DNA of 64,000 nt. Origin: Thozetella sp. PMI_491. Its lineage: Eukaryota > Ascomycota > Sordariomycetes > Chaetosphaeriales > Chaetosphaeriaceae. Shown here one piece after another: positions 56,601 through 64,000 of the stretch. The translations under genes were made by a program, and so were the position numbers. The notes under the pieces were generated by a model, which was given only the letters and a program-made list of their open reading frames with translations, was not told where the DNA came from and did no database searches. Location of the stretch: the NCBI GenBank assembly GCA_021432635.1, contig MU270037.1, positions 124,001 to 188,000 on the forward strand, written 5' to 3'. The stretch's first letter is position 1. Each line of letters opens with the position of its first letter.

Positions 56601-59600
56601 CTCTACCCGAGACTTTGCACGCCGCCGAACCTACTCCGGCTGTAGACTGGGCGGGCGCCAGTATGACACCGGTTTTAAGTAAACGACCATGGTTTCCATT
56701 GGGAAGCCAGCCTCGTCGAGCTGGCGTGAGTGCATTTGGCATCGGCGGCACAAATGCTCATGTCATCATCGAAGACCCGCCTATCAAGATCGCAGTCAAA
56801 AAGAACATGATATTTCGACTACCTTGCGCACTGCCATTCCTCCTATCTGGCGACACAGACGCTGCCCTGCGCATGCAAGCCGTAAGGCTTCGTCAGCACA
56901 TCATCAACACTCCCAATCAGGACAGTATTGAGGACTTGGCTTACTCCTTGGCAACCTCTCGGACACATTTCCAAAGGCGGTGGGGAGTAGTAGCGGGGGG
57001 GGAAGTTGAACTACTGGAGAAACTGAACTCAATTGATAGCCAAGGGCATTTCCCATTGTCCACCCACATTGCCACTCATGCTCCAAGGATAGCCATGCTC
57101 TTCACTGGGCAAGGCAGCCAGTGGGCAGGAATGGGGAAAGACCTTTTCGAGTCTCACCCCATCTTTCGGGAAGCCATTAACGAGATCGCCTCCCAGTTCA
57201 CAGCGCTGGAGCCGCCGTTGCTCGATGTCATGTGGGCAGACCCCGGCAGTATTCACGCCTCATTGTTAAACCGAACAGATTTTGCTCAGCCTGCTTTGTT
57301 CGCACTGGAAGTGGCTCTATGGCGACTGTGGCAGAGTTGGGGTGTTAAACCGGAGTTTGTGCTAGGTCATAGCTTGGGAGAGCTCGTCGCCGCCCATGTA
57401 GCCGGTGTCCTGGACCTATCTGATGCTTGTCGCTTAGTTGCGGCGCGCGGCCGACTGATGCAGGCGCAGTCCGGGGACAGCAGCATGGCGTCGCTTGGTG
57501 CCAGTGCCACCGAGGTAGCAACAGCAATTGATCTTCTGGGCTACAGTGGCATGGTCGATATCGCCCTCTACAATACGCCAGTCCAGACAGTCGTTTCAGG
57601 GCAATGCGGCGCTGTTGGAGCCATCGCGGATCACTTTACAGGAATGGGTCACAAGACCAAGATTCTGGCTGTTGGACATGCCTTTCACTCTCGTCACATG
57701 GATGGCATGTTAGACGAATTCCGGGCTACTGTCAACACCGTCCGATTTCGCCCTCCCCAGTTAAGCATCGTCAGCTGTCTTGACGGTAACCTCGTCGAAC
57801 CAGATCAAATTCAGCAATCGGATTACTGGGTTAAGCAAGTACGTGAACCAGTTCGCTTTTTAAATGGTATCCAAACGCTGGCTCGTCAAGGTGTCGACAT
57901 CTTTCTTGAGCTGGGGCCACAGCCAGTGCTTTGTGGCATGGGTGCAGCATGTCTCGCGGACAGTTGCATGAGAGATTCCATTGGCTGGATGCCATCTCTC
58001 GACTCCCGTAAAGAAAGTGCCTCGGTGCTTCTGAACAGTGTTCTCAATTTACATCTACGACAAATCCCTATTAATTGGTCGGCTTATTTTGAACCCTTTG
58101 GCTGCCAGCGCATTGGATTACCCACGTACGCGTTCCAGAGAGATCAATTCGCTGCTCCCGATATGCGCCCAGCTGGCTTTGCACCTGAGATCAGCAATTC
58201 TAACACGCATACCCTCAATCACGGTCAGGGGCGCCTATCGTTTGAGATCAAGTGGAATTCCGTGAAGTTAAGCAGTGCCTGCCCTAGGGAGACTTGGGGC
58301 CTTCTGCTCCCTGGAGGCGAAGGAACTTGGGCTAGTGTCGCCACAACCGCCCTGTCGCGAGCTGGTATAGCCTTGATCAAAGTCAAACATCTCGAACAGG
58401 CGAAGGGTTTAGATGGCATGGCTTGCTTGTGGGACTCTGAAGCCGATGTCTTATCCCAGATGCAAGACTTCGTCGCCATTGGATTGGCTCAGCTCCAGAC
58501 AGCAGCTGAGTCTCAGTTTATGCCGCCACTTGTGTGGATCACTCGCCATGCGGTCGGTACGGGCACCGCGTCCGACGACCGGGACATGCGACTGGGAGCT
58601 GGACCGTTATGGGGCCTAATGCGGACGGGGCGGAACGAACATCCAGAATTACATTTGCGGTTGATCGACTTAGGTGGGGAACCGAGCCCCTGTCTGGCGT
58701 CGGCGCTGATGCTAAAAGCCGAGCCGGAATGCGCTGTGCGCGAAGACCGAGTACTCGTCCCACGGGTACATCACACAGGCTCAACCCCAATTGCACCGGG
58801 AAAGCAACGGCTTGTCCGAACGGACGGCGCCCTGCTGATTACTGGCGGTCTTGGCCACCTTGGAGCACGCGTCGCGCGCTGGTTGGCTAGCGAGCATGAT
58901 GTCCGCGATTTGGTACTAACCTCCCGCCGAGGCGAGGAAGTGGCTGGGGCGGATGCCCTAGTCACGGAACTCTCTAAGTTGGGCGTCAGGGCTACGGTGA
59001 TCGCCAGCGACGCGGCTGATCCTGCTGCTGTCGCATCTTTAATGGGCATGTTCGACGGAAACCGACCGCTGCGGGGCATAGTCCACGCGGCCGGCGTTGT
59101 CGATTCCGGCGTTCTGTCGACCATGACGGCGGAGCGGTGCGCAACTACACTTCTCCCAAAGGCGTATGGGGCTTGGAATCTACATCAAGCCACTCTAGAT
59201 ATGGACTTGGATCTCTTCGTCCTGTTTTCTTCCATCTCTGGCGTAATGGGCATGCCAGGACTTGCGAATTATGCCGCAGCTAACACCTTTCTGGACGCAC
59301 TCGCGCACTTCCGTCGTGCCCAAGCCCTGCCAGCCACCTCTGTGGCATATGGCACCTGGTCAGGCGATGGAATGGGGTCTAAGCTTGCTGCAACCACTCA
59401 ATCACACCTCGGTCACTTTGGTCTCGACCCTTTGACGCCTGAGGAGGGGCTAGACCTTTTCAGGGAGGCTGTGGTTAGTACTCGCGCCCTAACCGTTGCA
59501 GCCGCGCTTGATTTGGAACGTCTCAAGTCGTACTATGAAGAGCAAGGCGGTATGCCTCCGCTCCTTGATTCAATCTTGGCTAAGACTGGCCCCCAGGCCT

Positions 59601-61111
59601 CACGAGGATGGGGTCTAAGCGAATCGTTGCGCAAGGCTGAGCCTCGGCAACAGAGCACAATTCTTTTAGACATAATTCGCGAGGTGGTTGCCAAGACGTT
59701 AACGTTTACGCATCCACTTGACGTGGATGTCGACAAGCCTTTGCAAGACATAGGCATTGATTCTTTGACCGCGGTCCAGGTCCGTAATCATCTAGCGACA
59801 CTTACTGGTCTCACCCTCTCCGTCAATATGGCCTTCCTCCATCCAAACCTAAGGGCGCTGAGCACATCCCTATTGACCCAGCTACAAGGTTCAGATACAT
59901 CTTCATCATTAACGGATTCTAGAAGCGAAACTTCTGCTACTACTACGTCCGAAGGCCCAGCTTTGAACATGGACGCCATCCGCAAAGGCTGTCTCGACAG
60001 AAGCTTCACATTCGAGAACGTAGCCCAAGACGCAAGCCAGTGCATCGCGCGACCCGAGTGCATCTTCCTCACTGGGGCTACTGGTTTCGTCGGTGCCTTC
60101 ATTCTGTCCGAGCTTCTCAGACAGGGAATTACTACTTACTGTCTTGTGCGCGCCGACAGTGTAGACGCTGCCAGACTGCGGCTGATAGACACTCTTAAAG
60201 ACTATGGCCTCTGGGTACCCAGCTTGGAGCCCCTCATCGTGCCGATGCCCGGCGACATGGCCCAGCCCCTGTTCGGCTTGACTGAGAATGTATTTGATGA
60301 ACTGGCAGATAGAATCGACTCTATTTGTCACTCTGGTGCTCTCGTTGACTGGATGCGCCCATTGGAGGACTACATCGCTCCGAATATCATTAGCACCCAC
60401 GAGATCCTGCGCTTAGCCTCCAGGGGCCGCTCCAAGGCAGTCCACCACGTGTCCACTATCTCCACATTGCCTCTACATTTGGGACTGGAACTCGTTGAAG
60501 GAGACCAGGAATACGGCTACGGAACTTCTAAATACATTGCTGAGAAGATGGTAGCAGCTGCTCGATTCCGCGGCGCCAAGGCGACCGTCTATCGTCTACC
60601 CTACGTCACTGCCTCGACTGCTACCGGCCACTTCCGCCTTGATCGAGGCGACTTTTTGCACAACTTGATTGCTGGAAGCCTGAGTCTAGGAGTTTTCCCA
60701 TCGTTAGATGCCACTATGTCCGCCGTCCTTCCAATCGACTACCTCAGCCAAACCATCGTTTCCGTGATGACGCGTCATCAACATCGAATTGGCCGCGATT
60801 TTGACTTTTTGAATACACGTGCGCCGACCTGTGATGACTTCTTTGGTCTCATGAGCTCTTTAGGCGGTGGACAGGAGATTGTGGTTTTCAGCACCTGGAA
60901 GCAACGCGCGCTGGACTATGCTGCGGCGCATCCAGCTAGCTCGCTAGCCCGCATTGCATCCGTGTTTGACCGCTACACAGATGAAACCGCTGCAGAGATG
61001 TTTAAGGGTTTGCCTGTTGGAGAGAATGTCTTCGGGGGTACTGACTATCCTGCGCCGTCACTCGGCGAGGAGTTTATACGTACATATCTTGACCGTCTCG
61101 ATGGCAGGTAG
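53612..61111 (+). CDS. swnK: Hybrid NRPS-PKS, swainsonine synthase type (A-T-KS-AT-KR-ACP-R)
   Basis: A single uninterrupted frame of 2,499 residues. There is no condensation domain; the chain starts with an adenylation domain: YTSGTTGRPKG (about 179-189), NIYGPTEATVY (about 316), GRMDGQVKVRGHRIE (about 420), NGKIDRKAL. A carrier follows (VGGDSIRV, Ser568). The ketosynthase has Cys801 in DTACSSS, His936 in EAHGTGT and His976 in NLGH. The acyltransferase has Ser1254 in GHSLGE and HAFH, the malonyl-type signature. The ketoreductase has GGLGHLG (about 1745) and NYAAAN (Tyr1886). The ACP has Ser2051 in GIDSL. The terminal reductase has TGATGFVG (about 2153) and Y2303GTSK2307. This matches SwnK, which loads pipecolate, adds one malonyl unit and releases reductively to give the indolizidine core. 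All active-site residues are intact. Confidence 0.93.
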   Translation: MEPIATERVQTAVTECNTTDDANTLGLCLHELFETAVERYRNNIALVCANEELTFGDLNALANRFGRILVGHGVRNGDLVGVALDRSVHLVAALLAVLKTGATYVPIDPAFPAARINQMMEDACPKILITGDDAFELEAFASRRNKCLRISEMLWLANSESDCGNLGMSVRSNDLAYVMYTSGTTGRPKGVEISHSSVSNLLLSMQKEPGCSETDRLLAITTISFDMAVPELFLPLLCGATTVIAQKLEMKDTAALPMLMQRHAITMMQGTPAIWQMLLDSGWDGRPRLMKILCGGEALRRPLADRLLACGDMVYNIYGPTEATVYASIWKVCHGTDVIIGWPIANARLYVLDSNLSPSPLGIPGELYIGGAGVARGYRNNSELSRSRFLENPFHDGRMYRTGDLACLVAPGKLRLSGRMDGQVKVRGHRIEVGDIETTIAAHKDISSAVVVCRDDRLTAYYLRVTEHVDATASTEAPLDRLLRSWLADRLPSYMMPAFFIELEEFPITINGKIDRKALPDPMTESRNTTDMKATTELEGQLVTVWQKVLGHGRFNVHDNFFEVGGDSIRVVRVQKELETLLGRPLSSPKLFEYYSIKTLASYLTRTHDPVLLESAFQHHSANSTGDIAIISMACRLPGGITSPAEFWELLEKGGDAVTDVPEGRWDTRNLDSAGKVAQGTPYFFRGGFIPSINSFDASFFGISPREARRLDPSQYMMLETCWEGFERAGYTMERLRGSQTGVFIGTSNILAHQSLNSGTVRDLADVDGYTVTGSAGATMSGRISYHLGLEGPTLTIDTACSSSLVTTHLACSALRQGECDMAVSGGVSLMLNPGLHVEFSRLQGMSPDGRCRPFAAEADGTSWAEGSVVVVLKRLPDAQRDGDTIHGVIRGSAVNHDGRSATLTTPSGAAQRRLIHSALKAARLHPDDIDYIEAHGTGTRLGDPIEATALADVFGPTRTDKKPLLIGSAKSNLGHTQAAAGLVGLLKVVLALQHNTLPETLHAAEPTPAVDWAGASMTPVLSKRPWFPLGSQPRRAGVSAFGIGGTNAHVIIEDPPIKIAVKKNMIFRLPCALPFLLSGDTDAALRMQAVRLRQHIINTPNQDSIEDLAYSLATSRTHFQRRWGVVAGGEVELLEKLNSIDSQGHFPLSTHIATHAPRIAMLFTGQGSQWAGMGKDLFESHPIFREAINEIASQFTALEPPLLDVMWADPGSIHASLLNRTDFAQPALFALEVALWRLWQSWGVKPEFVLGHSLGELVAAHVAGVLDLSDACRLVAARGRLMQAQSGDSSMASLGASATEVATAIDLLGYSGMVDIALYNTPVQTVVSGQCGAVGAIADHFTGMGHKTKILAVGHAFHSRHMDGMLDEFRATVNTVRFRPPQLSIVSCLDGNLVEPDQIQQSDYWVKQVREPVRFLNGIQTLARQGVDIFLELGPQPVLCGMGAACLADSCMRDSIGWMPSLDSRKESASVLLNSVLNLHLRQIPINWSAYFEPFGCQRIGLPTYAFQRDQFAAPDMRPAGFAPEISNSNTHTLNHGQGRLSFEIKWNSVKLSSACPRETWGLLLPGGEGTWASVATTALSRAGIALIKVKHLEQAKGLDGMACLWDSEADVLSQMQDFVAIGLAQLQTAAESQFMPPLVWITRHAVGTGTASDDRDMRLGAGPLWGLMRTGRNEHPELHLRLIDLGGEPSPCLASALMLKAEPECAVREDRVLVPRVHHTGSTPIAPGKQRLVRTDGALLITGGLGHLGARVARWLASEHDVRDLVLTSRRGEEVAGADALVTELSKLGVRATVIASDAADPAAVASLMGMFDGNRPLRGIVHAAGVVDSGVLSTMTAERCATTLLPKAYGAWNLHQATLDMDLDLFVLFSSISGVMGMPGLANYAAANTFLDALAHFRRAQALPATSVAYGTWSGDGMGSKLAATTQSHLGHFGLDPLTPEEGLDLFREAVVSTRALTVAAALDLERLKSYYEEQGGMPPLLDSILAKTGPQASRGWGLSESLRKAEPRQQSTILLDIIREVVAKTLTFTHPLDVDVDKPLQDIGIDSLTAVQVRNHLATLTGLTLSVNMAFLHPNLRALSTSLLTQLQGSDTSSSLTDSRSETSATTTSEGPALNMDAIRKGCLDRSFTFENVAQDASQCIARPECIFLTGATGFVGAFILSELLRQGITTYCLVRADSVDAARLRLIDTLKDYGLWVPSLEPLIVPMPGDMAQPLFGLTENVFDELADRIDSICHSGALVDWMRPLEDYIAPNIISTHEILRLASRGRSKAVHHVSTISTLPLHLGLELVEGDQEYGYGTSKYIAEKMVAAARFRGAKATVYRLPYVTASTATGHFRLDRGDFLHNLIAGSLSLGVFPSLDATMSAVLPIDYLSQTIVSVMTRHQHRIGRDFDFLNTRAPTCDDFFGLMSSLGGGQEIVVFSTWKQRALDYAAAHPASSLARIASVFDRYTDETAAEMFKGLPVGENVFGGTDYPAPSLGEEFIRTYLDRLDGR

Positions 61112-61827
61112 GCTGTATGTAGTCTGTTTGTGGGCGGGTTAAGATGACACTAGTCCTTCTACGCGGACACAACAGGTCAGTGTTGATACGGTACTGGAGA
61201 CCAGGCTCGAATCAACAGGGACGGCAAACTACCTTGTTCATGGTGGGTTGGTATAATGACATGAAGCTCAACAAGCTCCACATTACGCAGTATTAGTTCA
61301 TGAATTGAATTTAGACGTTTCATCGCGCATACGATATGATTCTGCTTCCTTCGGGCATGCCTTTGGACTCTCAGGCGCGCTTTCATTGAGGTGTTTCGGA
61401 ATCGTAGATACAGGCAACTGCACGGCAGCATATCGCCAGAGGTACGACCCAGATCTGCTGGTGGCAAAATTCCGATATTGTTGAGAATATTCCAACTACT
61501 CCAATAGTCTCCCTTTTCGTGGGTTACACCCAAGCGCCCATAGGTACTCAACTAGTGCCAGAAACTTTAGCTACGCTGGTGTAGGATCAAGTTCGACACC
61601 ATTTGTACTGTAGCTGTTGGATTCATCGCACTAATTATTCCAGGAGATAAAATATTGGGCTAGGACTAAGTGACTGCCCCTTCAATCTCAAAATTGATAC
61701 CGCGGATTTCAAAGTTGGAGACAAGTGTATTTAGGCCTAGACCGCTAAGCCTCCTTACTCTAATCCTTCTAACCTGACCTAGCCAATTCCGGGCTTATTC
61801 ATACTCCTCCAAGGCATCCATTTCATT
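61112..61827. other. Intergenic, downstream of swnK
   Basis: About 700 bases. A minus-strand frame at 61177-61551 lacks an ATG start and a motif and is not called. Confidence 0.4.
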
Positions 61828-62078
61828 TCAAGCAGGGCAACCTGAGAAGCAACTGTCTTTTTACCGCCAAAGTTAGATAGTACTCGCGCCAGATTCATGG
61901 TAGCCAAGTGTATCAACATACCGCGGAGTCCCTCGCAATACTCAAAGGTACCGCCTTGTGTGAAACAATCGACAAAGAATTGCTGACAGCGTGCGATACA
62001 CTCATCATGGGTCTCTTGGGCTGCAGTGATAGTAGCCATCATGGCGACGGCAACGGCGAAGAAACCGGAGGTCTTCAT
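61828..62078 (-). CDS. Small secreted cysteine-rich peptide (putative)
   Basis: ATG at 62078 opens MKTSGFFAVAVAMMATITAAQ, a clear signal peptide. The mature part is short: THDECIARCQQFFVDCFTQ and FEYCEGLR. An 80-base intron (61921..61842, GTATGT donor, CTCAG acceptor) leads in phase to a tiny exon GCPA followed by a stop, giving 56 residues. If the intron is not spliced the frame runs on to 61779 with a different, less cysteine-like tail. The spaced cysteines (five) resemble many unnamed fungal small secreted proteins. No family assigned. Confidence 0.5.
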
Positions 62079-64000
62079 TGTAAAGAGGTCGAGAGTTTAG
62101 TATCAACTTGGAGTAGGTGATGTAACCTTTTTTCTCTCTCTCGAGCTGCTGCTATGGGTTGATGGATGAGATAAATGATAACTTAGAAGACATTGGGGAT
62201 GTTTCAAACGAGAAGAAAAGCTCAGGATTTATACTTGCACAGTTTCTAATCTGTTGATACATCTGGACTTTTAGGGGAGCTAGCCTCGCCACCTCCTGCG
62301 GCCGTTATGTTTTACGCGGTAAGCTTTGCATTTCCCTCGCCATAATGGGCCGCTGGGCTATGTTCCTCACCTTCTTCGACGCCGTTCAGCTGTGCGTGCA
62401 AGCACGCCTCATAGCATGCCTTTCTAATGTGTGTGCTGGATCCTCTGGGACTTGTTGCATTGATACCCTCTGTTTGTCGGCTATGAGCCCAGTTCCGAGT
62501 CCACAATTAGATTGTCCTTTTGTAAGTCTAACGGGAATCGAGTCAAGCTACACCACTGATAAGCTGACTTGATCACCTCTGCGCCGCGTACCATAAGTTA
62601 TAGTTTGGTGGCATGCTAGGCTTTCCTTTGTCTTGGAGCCCTGTCAGCTGTCAGACCGACGACCACAGTCGGGCAAGCGTCCGCGCCGCGGACAGAAGGC
62701 TGACCTTGAGGAGGGCGCCGACTGAGTATCATGCGATATGCCAGTTATACGCCGCCACCTTTCATGCGGGTGTTATTTTCTTCGAATCGGCGTCTGCCTG
62801 TCGAAGAGATCAGCATTTGTGGAACCTGCTTTGTGGCACAGGCTCAAAGGTCCCCGAACCCTTTGTGTGGCGAAGTCATTATTTTGCAGATTCGTGGGTA
62901 AGGCCCCAGAAACAATGCGTATCATTTGTTCTAAATTTACGGCCTTTGGGGTTGAGTTTCATGTGTAACTCGATTTCTGCCTGGAGGCACTGAATACAAA
63001 GATGATCAGGTCTATCAAATCCATATCCTGCAAAATTCTGTTGTTTGCATGACTTAGATAGGTCAGAGAACTTCCCTGACATAATGTAATCGAATAAGCG
63101 ACGAAACAACGAGGAGTTTCCCGTGTGATTGGCTCTCAAAGAGCCTTATAGACTACCAAAAGGTCTTTTCGAAGGAGCGCTTAACCCGGGCTATCGGTCG
63201 GAAGACATTGCCTTAAGTCGCTGTGGAGAGTCGTATCTGCATCGCTACATGAGTAAGAGGGTACATCCTGCCTGACGGGCAAGCGACTTGTTACACGACG
63301 CTCACGTAACCTGAGGAACAAATACTTCAAATGACCGACGAAGCCATTTGAATTATTGAAAAGTATATCCCTCTAATATTCTAGCAGAGACCAGTTTGTA
63401 GCCGAATATGAATGTACCTTCTCAGCCTCAACCTCGACCACTCCCCAGCCGACGCAAACGTATGGATGAGCTTTTCGAAGACAGTAGCTTCCCAGGCCGT
63501 TGGAAAATAGGAGAAAGGTTAAGCAAATGTAGAATAAGATAAAAGAACCCCTTGTTAGTAACTTCGCCTAACAAATTCTTTGTGAACAGATCACTAAATG
63601 TGTCTGAGCTAACTGACTCTATCTAGGGGCTTAAATGAGGCATCGGAGAAACAAATATAGTGACCGGAACGACATTTATCCGTTCAACTTTAGCTGGAGC
63701 AGGAGAACTAGTGGATAGCCAGCTTGAACCACACTCATTTTGTGGCCTTTGGTCCGCATAGAAACAACATATACATTCCGGATGCCGTGGCCCAACTTGA
63801 TGATTCCGATTGAGGGCATTTAGGGAATGGCCAAAATAGTCCCGAATCACTAGCACTGCCTGGGATTACGGTTTCCGTTCGAGCAGACTTTGTCGAGATG
63901 ACGAGCTCTGGGTACAGCTCAGAGTCACCTGCTAAAACGGATAAGATCCACTATTGTAATTGGAGGTTTTGCGAGATCGTACGCGGCGTCATTTTTTATC
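62079..64000. other. Right end of the window, no gene supported
   Basis: About 1.9 kb with only short frames on both strands. None has an ATG with a signal peptide, splice pattern or motif. No further swn-type gene begins here. Confidence 0.5.

Noticed and set aside
61177-61551. Minus-strand frame of 124 codons downstream of swnK
   Set aside because: Begins at TTG, has no domain and no plausible upstream exon; probably chance.
62613-62993. Plus-strand frame of 126 codons near the right edge
   Set aside because: Composition unlike neighbouring genes, no motif, and overlapping frames on both strands are equally open.
1-64000. CRISPR arrays, bacterial operons, ribosome-binding sites, tRNA or rRNA genes
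   Set aside because: The sequence is fungal nuclear DNA; no spaced direct repeats were seen, and no tRNA or rRNA could be supported by eye.

Overview
The window reads as nuclear DNA of a filamentous ascomycete (Pezizomycotina). Genes have short GT-AG introns of about 40-180 bases, often with CTAAC-type branch points. Zn2Cys6 regulators and MFS transporters are common, and AT-rich intergenic stretches carry short inverted-repeat transposons. I cannot place it to species from the sequence alone. Coordinates and splice sites come from reading frames and family resemblance, not from searches.

Layout. 0-24 kb: the 3' end of a sugar transporter, a secreted hypothetical protein, an amidase, a multi-pass membrane protein divergent from a Zn2Cys6 regulator, an allantoate-permease-type transporter, a decayed regulator relic, an atypical SDR, a C2H2/Zn2Cys6 regulator and a sugar transporter with a one-base frameshift. 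Two MITE-like elements (4.8 and 24.1 kb) share terminal sequence. 24.9-39.7 kb: a compact group of carboxylesterase, MFS transporter, FAD amine/amino-acid oxidase, delta-1-pyrroline-5-carboxylate dehydrogenase (P5CDH), Zn2Cys6 regulator, DUF3445 heme-dependent oxidative N-demethylase and class II aldolase/adducin. This looks like an inducible catabolic cluster for an N-methylated proline-like or other secondary or tertiary amine. 41.8-49 kb: a rhodopsin-domain membrane protein, a secreted CrtC/Diels-Alderase-like lipocalin-fold protein and a Cys-rich single-pass surface protein.

49.5-61.1 kb: a phytanoyl-CoA-type dioxygenase, an NmrA-like reductase and a 2,499-residue hybrid NRPS-PKS with order A-T-KS-AT-KR-ACP-reductase. 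This architecture and company match SwnK and the swainsonine (swn) cluster. In the known scheme SwnK loads pipecolate, extends it with malonyl-CoA and releases it reductively, and the NmrA reductase and dioxygenase act on the resulting indolizidine. Only three swn-type genes are visible. An aminotransferase, a second dioxygenase, a second NmrA reductase and a dedicated transporter were not found nearby. After swnK there is one putative small secreted Cys-rich peptide gene and about 1.9 kb with no gene I can support.
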